From positions 123,071,373-123,135,372 of the forward strand of contig OY987299.1 in the NCBI GenBank assembly GCA_963920635.1: DNA of 64,000 bases, read 5' to 3'. Shown piece after piece: positions 1 to 11,374 of this stretch. Position 1 is the stretch's first letter; each line of letters starts with the position of its first letter. The notes below the pieces were generated by a model. That model had not been told where the DNA came from. It searched no databases and was given only the letters and a program-made list of their open reading frames with translations. The translations under genes and the position numbers were made by a program. The DNA is from Pseudeuparius sepicola. Its lineage: Eukaryota; Arthropoda; Insecta; Coleoptera; Anthribidae.

Positions 1-3
1 AAA

Positions 4-1007
4 CATTTTAAGGCCTTATAAAAAAGTTATAGGGTGTTAAAGTTGTAAGAAATATATGGAATTTATTGAATATTTACCAAACTAGTTGAGATATTTAAGT
101 CATATTTGGTACACGTTATAACGGCATGGGTTAGCATAAAACCTGTTTATATCAAACACCTTGAACAACCAGTGGCGTAGAAGTAGGTAATTGGTATAAT
201 TGTTTTTAGAAAAAAAAATGAACCACCTTGTATAGCAATAAAATGTATTCAATTTCTTATGTAAATTTTAATTGTAAACAAAAACGTTCTCTTAGCATTT
301 TTTCATATGTGTCATGGTTTCATAGCAAATTTGATTTTTTCGTATTATTTCGGGGTAACTTCTGAAAAATTAACTTAAAACTTCGCTCCATAAGTAACAC
401 TCAAAGCAGACAAATGTGTTTCTTACTTTAAATACAGTAACTTTTCCCAATAAACTTGCCCATTCAAGGTTTTACTTTTCAAGATACAGAGCGTAACATT
501 AATTGTATCTTTCTTAAATGTATTAGACCCCGTATCTTCAAAAGTATAGCCTTAAATAGGTAAGTTTGTTGGAAAAAGTTACTTTATTTCAAGTAGCAAA
601 CACATTATGTCCACTTTAAGTGATACTTATGGAGCAAATTTTTTAGATAATTTTTCAGAAATAGCCCGAAATAATACAAAAATCAAATTTTCCACGAAAC
701 CATGACACATACAAAAAATTACCAAGAGGGCATTTTTGTTTAAAATTAAAATCTACATAAGAAATTGAATACATTTTATTGCTATACAAGGTGGTTCTTT
801 TTTTTTTCTAAAAACAATTATACTAATTACCTACCTCTACGCCACTGGTTGTTCAAGGTGTTTGATATAAACAGGTTTTATGCTAACCCATGCCGTTATA
901 ACGTGTACCAAATATGACTTAAATATATCAACTAGTTTGGTAAATATTCAATAAAGATGTTTCTTAAAACTTTAACACCCTGTAACTTTTAATAAGGCCT
1001 TAAAATG
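4..1007. mobile_element. Full-length foldback (palindromic) element
   Basis: The two halves are imperfect reverse complements over almost their whole length. The left end CATTTTAAGGCCTTAT matches the right end ATAAGGCCTTAAAATG, and pairing continues inwards to a small unpaired centre near 495-535. Near each end is an ACAGGGTG-like motif (AGGGTGTTAAAG on the left, CTTTAACACCCTG on the right), as in many other foldbacks here. No transposase sequence remains. It is read as a non-autonomous DNA transposon; its superfamily is inferred only from the shared end motif. Confidence 0.8.
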
Positions 1008-1637
1008 ATATAGTTTATAAAAGAAAGTGCGGTTATTTCTTGGTTTTCTATCATCTGTTGAAGTGTCGCAGAATAAAACTGAATCACCCTGTATTATGTT
1101 TGCTCTAGTATTATAGTTTGCACAAAATCGTATCTCGGACGAAATCAAAATTGCCATGGAAAATTTAAAACAGTTATTATGGAGATTTGACAGTTTACAC
1201 TAAGTATAATGAATGTAATTAATGCCACAGAACAATAATTTTTGTTCTATTATGGGCCTTGTTCACTCAATCGAATTTCGATGATATTGCCGTAAATCGT
1301 GTCAAAGTCGCAAAACAGTAGCCAATCAGCTTTTTGGGCCCGTGACGTCACGGGCCCAAGAAATTTGAATTGCAAAAACGTTTTTAGGGCATTTCCCGGT
1401 CGAAAAAAAATCGGAAAAAAAATATTTTTGTGTTTTATTTACTATTAAGATTAATAATCAAAAATTAAAAAAAAGTGTGAAACAGGCCCATATACAATAA
1501 TATATTGAAAATTCAACAAAGCCAATACTGCTGTGGAAATTTCCCATAAGTTATATTTTATTTTTTCTGTCATTTTAGTCTTAATAAAAGGCATATTTAT
1601 GTATGGAACGTGATACTTTATTATGAATTTAATTAAT
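1008..1637. other. Non-coding gap, no gene seen
   Basis: AT-rich sequence with no convincing reading frame. The only structure noted is the GC-rich palindrome at 1334-1359. Confidence 0.6.
1334..1359. repeat. 26-bp perfect palindrome centred on TGACGTCA
   Basis: The half-site TTGGGCCCGTGAC is followed directly by its exact reverse complement. The centre TGACGTCA is the consensus CRE (CREB/ATF) site. It could be a regulatory site or a cruciform-prone repeat remnant. No flanking direct repeat is seen. Confidence 0.6.
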
Positions 1638-2172
1638 TTATAGAAGGTGTTCTATAATGCTTCCATTTTGTGCAACAAGTAGAGCATACTTTCTTAATAA
1701 ACTTCTCTTGTAGTTAGCCTCGATACCTGCCTCGTTCATCTCTCTGATCTCCTGAGATATTATTTTTTCTTTAACTTGGTCGATATTATTTAACCGGTCC
1801 TTCAAAGAAATCGAGTGGGGTCACGTCTGGGCTTCTGACAGGCCATAAAATAGTTCAATTTGAACCAATCAACTCTACAAAAGTAGTGCCTGTTGACGGC
1901 ATTTGATTTATGTGCTGGAGCACCGTCTTGTTGCCAAACAATATTTGGCTCATTAACTTGATTCAATCGATCAGATTTTTCTCCCCTTAAGAGCTGTAAA
2001 AATTTTAGTACAGTTAAACCACCTTCAAAAAATACTGGACCAATTATGTGATTAAAAAATAACACACCAAACATTTATTAAGTTCGACTGATGACAAATA
2101 GTGAGTGTTTCTTCTATTAAAAACGCCACATGTTGTAAAAGTGGCTTCATCAGTCGACAATATAGAATCTGT
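1638..2172 (-). pseudogene. Mariner-type (DDD) transposase, C-terminal half, broken
   Basis: Read on the minus strand, the first catalytic block is STDEATFT, followed by a degraded N..N.HY stretch. Then come GPVFFEGG, the second catalytic block WQQDGAPAHKS, and in a shifted frame WPVRSPDVTPLDFF, where the third acid is D. The protein ends NGSIIEHLL and a stop at 1638-1640. This block order and the EHLL terminus are typical of insect mariner-like transposases with an N-terminal DUF4817-type HTH. At least one frameshift (near 1830) and an in-frame stop break it. The N-terminal HTH half and any terminal repeats are missing. It matches the remnant at 17225-17841 and the C-terminus at 5608-5760. 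Confidence 0.8.
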
Positions 2173-2736
2173 AATAGTAATAACCGCAGGAGTAGTAATA
2201 GAATAGTAATGTCTAGTAGTAGTTAGTAGTGATTATTTCCCTCATACTGCTTGCATCCAATAAGGTAGCTCCTTCCACAAAAATCCAACCAATCATATGC
2301 CTCTGCTAGCGATAATTGCACTTGTGCAAAAGCAAAGCGGTAATACCTTATACGTAATACCAACAGCGAATCTGTTCGATACAAACACGTACTTCTTAAA
2401 ATTGGTGTGTTTTACAACACTGTTCTAAATTATGCAGCTTATAAATTATGTTGCGGTATTATTAAGCATTGTTTTACATTGCTAAATTGTTGTTATTAGA
2501 TCTCCGTCTCCGTTTAAATTTATGACACACATTTAGAAAATAAACCAACGCTAACAGGGTGTAGGTATAATCGCATTTGCCTTGGATATCGAAGCGTCAT
2601 GTTTGTTTACTCGAATGACGCTACCTACAGTCGAAGCTGTCAATAAACTGGTTCAAAATGAGTTGTTTTGGAAATGTAAACATAGAAAAAATTAATACAG
2701 AAATTATTAAATCGTATTCGTGAAATAATCTCGCCA
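2173..2736. other. Non-coding gap
   Basis: No gene seen. It opens with a TAG/TAA-rich low-complexity run (about 2168-2230) and is otherwise unremarkable AT-rich sequence. Confidence 0.5.
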
Positions 2737-2970
2737 AATACCACTCGTGCCGGAAATTTTTCTAGATAATTTTATTGTCAAGCCCTATTTTGCCCATTAG
2801 CAAAACCACTCGTACAGACTGGGCTTTTATTTTCAGAGATAAAATCCCTGGAGCTTCCCCCTCGGGATTTTATCAGAAAATAAAAGACCAATAATTTATA
2901 CTCGTGATCTTTCTAGGCAAAATAGCACTTTCGAAAAAATTATGGATAAAATTTCCGGCACTTGTGATAT
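2737..2970. repeat. Inverted repeat, CACTCGTGCCGG family
   Basis: Left AATACCACTCGTGCCGGAAA pairs with right TTTCCGGCACTTGTGATATT. Inside is a second stem, TTTTATTTTCAGAGATAAAA against TTTTATCAGAAAATAAAA, around a GC-rich centre. The nested hairpin layout suggests a small non-autonomous foldback. The stem at 58918-59032 has a similar ACTCGTG-like style, but I cannot prove relationship. Confidence 0.6.
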
Positions 2971-5202
2971 TACATACGATAATTTACAAGTGATAAAAAT
3001 ATGCACCTATAAACCTATCATTTTCCGCTTGTCTCTTAAACACTAAATAAACGGCAATATTCTCACCTTCTATGATTATCATTGTCATACAGTATACAGT
3101 CTTTGAACTGGGCGATATCAATATGGTCTAAACTCTAAACTTATGCATTTTAATACTCTCTGGACTGAGCTCCATGATATTTTCAAATATCTCGATGCAT
3201 CTTTATACGCGATTGAATATAAGAAATACGCCCCCTGTAGGCTCAATGCTAAACTAAGTCTATGGGCCATGCCATTTTGTTGATCCGTATATTATGTTTT
3301 TTGTTTTGTTCAAAATCAGTCAAAAAAGCTTTATTTTCTAAAGTGGACTATTATAATAATGTGATAAATAACAACAGTTGAATTCAAATGTTTAAATATT
3401 CCCACACTTGTGCCAAAAAAGAGAGAAGAGTTAAAGAAGAGTTGTTAGAAAATGAAATAAAGCAAGTAAAATGTTATTTTTATTATGATTACCACGCCCA
3501 AAAGGCCTCCCACAGTTATCAGAAGTGGAATTTGAACAGGCTAAAGTGTTATGCAGTATAATTACGAAGTTTTAGTGCGAGATTCGGACGAAAAACCGTC
3601 TTGATTCGATCGCCGAGGTCCTAACCTAAACATTTTTTGTTCGTTTGTTCCTGAAAACATTTTCGAGATGGAACAAGTTTCGAATCAATTCAATTTAACC
3701 AACAAAGTTCTCTATTTCGAATTCTGCTTTTAGTTCATTTTTAGTTGCCTGTTGCCTTTGCAATTACCTAATTCATAAACAATAATGTTTAAACTTTATA
3801 ATAAGTAAGTACAGTTTCCCGCGGTGTATGTCTGCCCCGATTTTTTTGAAATTTTGGCTACCCCCCTATTTTCGGGGTCCCTGAACACGAATCTGACCTT
3901 AGTTTTTAATGCTCGGGCGTAGTTTCCGGGAAAATAAATTTTCAAATTTCCTTTGACACCTCACTTTTCATGGCGATATTTGTGGTTATAATCCGGATGA
4001 ATTTTTACTATATGCAGCTCAAACTGATCACACTAGTTTGCATCTTTTGCAACATCGAAACTTCGCGGAAACCCGCGGAAAATCCGAAATTTGGAAAGAT
4101 TTGTGCCGTGTTTACGTCCGGCCCGGCCGCTGTTTTCGCCCCACAATCGGCGGGCGCCGATTGTCGGGGGGAACTTTTACCTAATAACCAAATAACTTTA
4201 TGAAGACGACCACAAAATATATAGAAGACGACAAGAACAATGAACAAGAACAAAGAACAACGCAGTGTAAACCCAAAGTGTGCCCAAAGCTAGAGGTGAC
4301 AATGGCCCATATAGTTAGTTCGCATAGTGCCCCTCGGGGCGTTGGCATCTTAAATTCAGTCGCGTATTAGAATGTGTCGGATTTTCCACGAAGTATGAAA
4401 AGCCTGCTTCCTGCTTCCTGCATATTCTCAGTTGAAACATGTCGTGGTTTCTTTTCTATATTTCTGTAAAATTTGTTTTTCTGAATAGACAACTGGAATC
4501 GCAAGAAAATTGTATACAATTTTCATATTTACATTTTTTCCAAAATTAAAAACGAAAAAATTAACGGAGTAGAATGTTTCCCTGTACATTATTAAATGGA
4601 AGGAGTGAGACGAGTGCCTTTAATTTATAGCTTTTTAAAAAATTTCAAGCTTGCAAAAAATCTATCATCACAGACACCAGATCCCAAATTAATCTAACAA
4701 TTCTTTATCCCCCCTGATTCTAAATTGGAACCAGATGCGGTGGGCGGGTGGGGCTCAGGTGAGGCTCCCCGCGCTCTTGATTTAGTGCGATATTATGTAG
4801 GCGAGTTGGGGGGAAACTCCCCGGGGATCAGCGCTGGATTAATCGTCGTTTGAGCGGCCCGGTTTTGACAGATCATGACGAATACACTCCCCGGCACTCT
4901 GAATAGTGTACGGTTCTAGTGCGTTCGCAGTCATTTCGACTACGATTCGCGTTTACTCTGGGCTTTCAGCAATAACAATGACCGGTTCGAGCCCAAATTA
5001 AATTAAATCAAACATGAAGAGAACTCCCGCAACCCGCAACTCTATACAGGGTTCTCCATTCTCCACATAAAACTCCACTTTCTCTGTAACTTTTGTTGCC
5101 TGTTCTTTTAATTTGGTGTCAAATTATGAAATTGTCTTCCAAACAGGATTTTGCAAGAACCTGTTTTTCAAAATTTCCTTACAAATTTTAACTAAAGAAT
5201 AG
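2971..5202. other. Long non-coding stretch
   Basis: No gene is supported. Segments near 4060-4180 and 4720-4870 are distinctly GC-richer than the background. A 77-codon frame in the first of these overlaps an opposite-strand frame and has no recognisable domain. Confidence 0.5.
4143..4164. repeat. GC-rich hairpin
   Basis: ACAATCGGC and GCCGATTGT form a perfect 9-bp stem around the loop GGGC, inside a GC-rich island. No flanking target duplication. Function unknown. Confidence 0.5.
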
Positions 5203-6283
5203 TTTTTGTGACGCTATTGGACCTTATACAGTGTGTTCTAGAAAGCCGTGGCAGATATAACTTATGTTTTTTTAAATGGAACACCTCGTATATTTTTGTT
5301 ATATGTTATATGTTTGGTCCAACCGTTCGTTCAGAACTAAGCCTTTTTTGTTGTCCCCATTACTCATTGGGTCATAGGTTGCCATGGAAGACAAATGCCA
5401 AATTATATTAATAACTATTATTGACAGTTTACAAGTATATTCACGCTTTGGAAAACAAAATGGGCTATTTTAAGATTTTAGAGAAAATGCAGAAGGGAAA
5501 TTGAGAGAAATGAGAAATTTTAAATAGTAACATAGTTAATAGATTTATTGTATGAAATTTAATTTTTATTGAAAACGACAATAACATTTAGAAAAAGGAT
5601 ATACGTATCACAAATGCTCCAGATGGCCTCCATCTTGCTCAATACATTTATTGATAGTTGCTACTATCTTTATGTTTATTGAGTCAACAATAAAATTGCT
5701 GTGTTGTGGATTTCTTCCCGAATTCTACCTTTCAATATTTCTACATTTTTTCGGGTCTGTCATAATAATTTTTTTTTAAATAACCCCACAAAAAATATAT
5801 AAAAATATATCCCTTTTCTAAATGTTATTGTCGTTTTCAATAAAATTTAAATTTCAAACAATAAATTTGAGGAAGTTTATTAACTATGTTACTATTTAAA
5901 ATTTCTCATTTCTCTCAATTTCCCTTCTTCATTTTCCCTGAAATCTTTAAATAGCCCATTTTGTTTTCCAAAGCGTGAATAACTTGCAAACTGTCAACAA
6001 TAATTATTATTACTACTATAATTTGGCATTTGTCTTCCATGGCAACCTATGACTCAGGGAGTAATCCCTCACAAAAAAGGCTCAGTTCTGAACGAACGGT
6101 TGGAGCACACTTGTAACATATATACTTTGTTGGAATCAGAAAAATGAGTAGAACTCAATAATCCGAAAATATATAGGATGTTCCATTTAAAAAAAATAAG
6201 TTATGTCTGCCACGGCTTTCTAGAATATACCTCAAAAACTAACAAGTTAATGGGGGTATCAATTTATAGTGAGCCACCCTGTA
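5203..6283. mobile_element. Long-arm foldback (family A, copy 1)
   Basis: Arms at about 5231-5603 and 5807-6226 are reverse complements, for example GTTCTAGAAAGCCGTGGCAG against its complement near 6208-6226. The right end is CCACCCTGTA. The left terminus is truncated. The same arm sequence recurs in the element at 53924-54793. The roughly 200-bp loop holds a transposase C-terminus on the minus strand (5608-5760), so this looks like an internally deleted mariner-type element. Confidence 0.8.
5608..5760 (-). pseudogene. Transposase C-terminus in foldback loop
   Basis: The minus strand encodes NVEILKGRIREEI and, after a frame change, INKCIEQDGGHLEHL then a stop at 5608-5610. A short helical segment followed by NGGHFEHL-stop is the usual C-terminal signature of the mariner-like family found at 1638-2172. 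Only about 50 codons remain, lying exactly between the two arms of the foldback, so this is residual coding sequence of the parental element. Confidence 0.65.
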
Positions 6284-8732
6284 CATACGTTGTTAAATAA
6301 AGTTATGTGTTTTTCAAAAACATATTCGCTCAATCTCCCTTCGTAATATTTAATCTGCGATAGTTACATTTATTTTTTTTACTATTACACCACGTATTGC
6401 AATTTCTAAATTTTCTTAGAATTTAATACTTATACAAGTTTTCGATTTCTAGAACATTGTCTACGGGCGCCCATGCTTTTATGTATGGAGTGCCGGGAAA
6501 GATAATATCAGAAAATAATCAGTAGTAAAGTAAGTAAAGAACTGCAATATAAATAAAGCCACTTAAGATTTCTCATGGGTTGAGGAGATGGTTTCTGACG
6601 TATCCCCCCTTATGTCGTCCCCTTTATTGGTTTTCGAGTTTTTAAATCGGGCTAAATTGAAATTCCGGAGATGCCTCCACGTCTTCTTTATTACTTCTAA
6701 GATGTGTGTATGCGCGGTAAAATAAACTTATCTTTATAAGGATTTTATTTCTAGCTTATAAGGATTTTACTTCGGGCTTTTGCTTTGATTTTCAAGTTGA
6801 TATTAATTTATATTATTTCGCCTTGTTCGTCTACTGACGAACTATTAGTACGTTAGTAAGTAGACAAATCGTTGGAGACGTTGGATGGAGTACTCGGATG
6901 GAAAATATTCAATGAAACGTTTCTGGCTCACAGCGCCACCGGTCCCTGAACTCCCCAAACTAACCAGTCGTTGAATAATTTTCGTAAGTAGATAGGCAAG
7001 GCTCCAAAGAAGCAATTTAATGTTATATAGTTCAACGCAGGAAAGAAAACGTTTCTAAACAATGCGGGCAGCGTTGCGAGATTTCCTATACGAGTAGTCG
7101 TTATTTATTGGCGAATACAAGTTTTAGCATATTGAAGCCGAATTTCTGAACACTGTAATACCGAAAAAATAAAGCTCGCATCACGCGACCATTTATTCAT
7201 TTTTGTCTATCATTTATTTTTAACGCGTGTGCTAAAACACCTATTATATTTTTCCAACAGCGTCGCGTCTACCATGAACTTTGAAATACGGCAATAAAGC
7301 CGACAAAACCAGTTAGCCAACGCGTTTTGTGCCTGTTTCCTGTTTCTGTAGTACATAAAGTTAACTGCGTATTTGGGCTACCACACAGCGCTCACTTTTT
7401 CGGCCGCCGGCAAGCTTGGCAGAGTGCTCAGTGGCGTTTCGTATGTTCGGGAGTTAACGTCCGCAAAATAATTAAACAGGGAATAACGTTGCATTCTCAA
7501 GCACTATAAATAATTGCCAATGTTAGGGTTTGCCTTCCTCCATAGTCTAAGGCATCGCCGTTAAGAATAATAATATTCTTAACTATAAATTAAATAACAA
7601 TTATATGAAAATTAGGTCAGTGAGTTACACAAAATTGAGCTACGCCCCTGGACTGTGACTAATTCTATAATATTTACGAGTTATTCCCCCTTGCGTCGCA
7701 CGCATTCTGCCCTAAGGAGAACTATACCACTGGCTTTAACATTCTATTAATTTTTATTACTAAATATCGATACAAATATGTATTTGTCAAAGGAAAGTTC
7801 GTAATATTTGAGGTTGACATAAGATCAATTTACCCATGTAAATAATTTGTACAATGATAGCATTATGACGTTAATAATGACATCTCCAATGGAATTTTTC
7901 ATATGAGAGGTTACCTAAACAGAAAAGTTTACTTAACACTGGACCTGTCAAGCCCACAAAAAACGTGTAATATTAAAAAATGAAAATAATTGAAGTAATC
8001 AGCAGCTGAAATTCTGAAGCTGAAGAGAGGAAATGTTAAAGAATGTGGTGTTGTTTGTTGTAAAAAGTATAGGTGTAAATACTAGGTCTATGAGTTTAGT
8101 ATTTGTTTATTATTTAAAATAATAATTCTGGATTAGCTATTCGACATTTCATTAAGTGCATGTAAACCACTTTATTATTAATTTTTTAATGCCTACTTTA
8201 ATTTAACGTCATAATTAATTATTTATTTCTATGGGTAAACTTGATCTTATACCAATCACAAATTTTACCAATAAATTGTTCTCAAATTTGTATAGTAAAT
8301 ACAGAATAAACTGGCAAGTGTGACATATAAAATTGAATGGGATATTTCGCTTTATAAAATTAGATTTGTTTCCAGATAATTTAGTTTTTGATCTCAAGAG
8401 AGCCCAAATTTTCAATTTCAAAACTGATTCTGACAGTTCTTGCAAACAATTGTGTGTTCCTCTAGAAATAGAAAAGTTACAGCGGTTTAAAAATTTATTT
8501 TTTATTTTTTATTTTGGCATAGTTTTCGTAGGTGGCCATGGACAGCAACTTTCGTTTTATGACAAAAGAAGGTCGCCCGGAAGAGCTGTCCATCGCACCC
8601 GCGCTCCCCGATTTTTTCTGTCAAAAAATAGCCGAGATAAAATATGTTCAGTGAGCCACTTATAATAAGCCACCCTGTTTAGTGGCTACTATTTACAGTC
8701 ACGCACATGATTTACCACAAAATGCCATTTAG
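6284..8732. other. Non-coding stretch; isolated CACCCTG end near 8670
   Basis: No gene is supported; a 60-codon frame at 7327-7509 and a 110-codon frame at 8333-8665 show no domain. The sequence ending GCCACCCTG at about 8670 resembles the right tip of a family-A foldback without an obvious left partner, so a truncated copy may lie to its left. Confidence 0.45.
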
Positions 8733-9189
8733 ATCACGATAGACTTACCCACGGTATGTCATTGCGCATCTTGTGACGTCAGTTGCGAATCAGAATTTAA
8801 GTTGCTCCATATGTTTTACACAGCAATAGATACTTTTTTATGGGTTTTTGCTTATTTCTTTTAAATAAATGTTGTTAAAAATATGTAGAATTTATTACTA
8901 GATAAATGAATGAATATTCTGTTGACAAAATAACACATTTAATTTGATACGCTGACTGCACATCCCAGCATTTTTTGCCTATTTCAAAGCACTGTCGAGC
9001 TGGACTGACGATCAGTCAGTTGTTTACACTTTTTTCTTGACACATTAAACTGTAAACTATAAAAAATCGTAAAACACAACCGCAGCCGCCGCATTATTTA
9101 GAATTCGTGATTCGCAACTGACGTAGATGCGCAGAGTTGCCTTGTTTTCGGATTCGTTAGTGACATACCGTGGGTAGGTGTATCGTGAT
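8733..9189. mobile_element. MITE with ~65-bp inverted ends
   Basis: Left ATCACGATA followed by GACTTACCCACGGTATGTCA pairs with right TGACATACCGTGGGTAGGTG and TATCGTGAT. A second paired block (CAGTTGCGAATCA against TGATTCGCAACTG) lies further in. The interior has no coding potential. Target duplication is not clear, so the superfamily is unassigned. Confidence 0.75.
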
Positions 9190-9327
9190 TCAGATCACAT
9201 GATTCACATGGTGAAATAAATTATTGTTCACCCATTGTGTTTGACACTCATGTCAGTTTTTCAATTTTCTTGTTAAACAAGTATATTGTTTAAGAACTGA
9301 CTGAAACTCCGGAAGAACCGCAGCAAT

Positions 9328-9609
9328 ATGGCGTCAAGGCCAGCCAGAGTGGTGGCCGTTCCAATAGAAACAGTGTGCGCCGGCCCCCAGGTAGAGAAAA
9401 AGAGAAGGCAGAAGAAAAAGACGAAAAGCTTCCTCATGAAGCTCGACCCGGCAACCTTCCTGTGCTTCTGGTTGACGATGATTTTCCTTGTGCTCATCCT
9501 CTGTTTTGCGGCGGGAATTCTAGCAGAAATCTCTCACTTGACCAAGATAAAGACACAAATAACTAGGCACAACGACCAAGCAGACCAAGCAGAGCAAGAT
9601 GATGATTAA
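9328..9609 (+). CDS. Small single-pass membrane protein, uncharacterised
   Basis: A 93-codon frame opens with ATG in a fair Kozak context (GCAATATGG) and ends TAA, with an AATAAA polyadenylation signal 27 bp downstream. Residues 1-20 are neutral. Residues 24-37 are strongly basic (KKRRQKKKTK). Residues ~42-67 form one hydrophobic span (FLCFWLTMIFLVLILCFAAG within it). The C-terminus is polar and ends in an acidic EQDDD tail. Codon third positions are GC-richer than the surrounding DNA, as expected for selected coding sequence. The layout suggests a type II (N-in) tail-type protein, with the topology inferred from the positive-inside rule. It could be a single-exon gene or the last exon of a longer one. 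I do not recognise the family. It is the strongest host-gene candidate in the window. Confidence 0.55.
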   Translation: MASRPARVVAVPIETVCAGPQVEKKRRQKKKTKSFLMKLDPATFLCFWLTMIFLVLILCFAAGILAEISHLTKIKTQITRHNDQADQAEQDDD

Positions 9610-9636
9610 CATTTTATTTATACACTTGAATAGTGG

Positions 9637-9642
9637 AATAAA
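9637..9642 (+). promoter_or_regulatory. Polyadenylation signal AATAAA
   Basis: A canonical hexamer 27 bp after the stop of the 9328-9609 frame, in an A/T-rich 3' flank. It supports transcription termination for that gene. Confidence 0.45.
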
Positions 9643-9858
9643 GTAAAAATTAAGGCTAATTTAACAAGGTATATTCAGTAGGTTATTGAATAGTGTATTA
9701 TTTTTTATTGTCTCATTTTTTCGAATAAAGTAAGTCAGCAAAAAAAGTTTTAATTTGTAATAAAAAATCAGAAGTAACTGATTTTGTACGTTTTAAATTC
9801 TTCAGCAGCCAAAAAAACAAAGTAGGCCTAGGCTTTTGAAAAATTTCAGACCTCTTAA

Positions 9859-10207
9859 ACTCTATTCAAACTAAACGCAAATGAAACATAAACACAAGTT
9901 GTTGCATGGCTAGAGCGTGATACGCACGTGATCTGGCCCGGCGGGCGAGTGCAGCGAGTCGGTGTTTCTTACCGAGGTGTATTGAGTTGCAAGTGGACCT
10001 TTTTTTCCGATATAACTCTTTCGCTGTTTATTAATTGTTAGAGCTACGATTTTTAATAGTAGAAATTTGCAGGCAAAATATTTCATATTATAAAATTCAT
10101 AGAGATCGTCCTTAATGCGGCCCTGCCTCGTATTAGCCCTCAGAATTGTTCACGTGCTTCTATCGTGTAAATGTTTACGCGCCACTTGCATTTAGTTTGA
10201 ATAGAGT
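9859..10207. mobile_element. MITE, ACTCTATTCAAACTAAA ends
   Basis: Left ACTCTATTCAAACTAAACGC pairs with right TGCATTTAGTTTGAATAGAGT. The ~350-bp interior includes a GC-rich segment (CGGCGGGCGAGTGCAGCGAG) and no reading frame. No clear target duplication. Confidence 0.65.
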
Positions 10208-11374
10208 GTAGTTTTCATTATGAACAACTTTCCTTAATAGCAATTTGACGTGTAAATCACAGAGAGGGCACTTCTTAAAAAAGGGGGATAAAATGCCAAA
10301 AAAATCAAACTACAAACCTACAAAATGGGCACTTTACTAGAATGAAAGAGTATTTTGTTTCAAAATTTCCACGGCTTGAGTGATTTTTCGAAACTAACAT
10401 TATGTCACAAATTAGTTTCAAAACAAACAAGGCTGAACCCCCGAAACTCAAATTTCAATTCTAAATTTTTTTGTCCTATACAATAGTAGTTTCACCTGGA
10501 TAGGGAGAGTTGGGACAATAAAGTCATTAGTGTCATTATTGGCCGATTTTGGGCATTATAGAGATAGCTAGATTATTTTCTACCTTTTGCTCCATAAAAA
10601 TTTTAGATATCCATAGAAACTGTATGCACATTATAGTTTTTTTTGTATTTAGGTTATGATTTATGTCAAATTAAAGAAAAATAATGGGAACTCAAGGGCG
10701 GAGTTTTTTTTAATAGGAAACTGAAATAGTGTATGTCTGGTTGCCTTTGATAAGAAAACTTATTAGGCCTAAATATGAATAACATTATCGAATAGTTTAA
10801 GTTTTGAGTTGACAAAAATTGCAGCAAGGAAATATGACACTAAAAGAATGACTTTTCCACATTAAAGTAATTCAACATCAAATAATTCAAAAGAAAAAAT
10901 GTGAAATATTGCACATTAGTTTTCAAGCATTAGTTGCAGCTGCCCGATTATTAGAAATAATAGCAAACACCTGGGTTGGCGAAAAAAATATATATGCGGT
11001 TTAGTGCGTTTAGCGCGCATGTTAGCAAGAAGTGTAAGCTCTGGGAATTATTTTAGATGACTCCAATATCACAAAATGTTCTGCAGAATTATTATTACAG
11101 AAAACACTAGAGAAAAGAGCAAAGAAAATGTCCTATAGAATAAGTTGTATTTTACCTCGTATTTTATATTAAGAATTAACACAAAATCCTATACACAACC
11201 ACAAATAAATTATGTTATTTTGGATTGTATCCAACAAGTAGTAGTAATTTATCCAGACCATGCAATCTTCAATAGCTGATGAAATTATTGGAAATTGGAA
11301 CTGGACAGAAACTAGAGCAGAGGTCACCTACATTAAAAGGCATTGTTCGGATGTATTCTAGATTATATTATATA

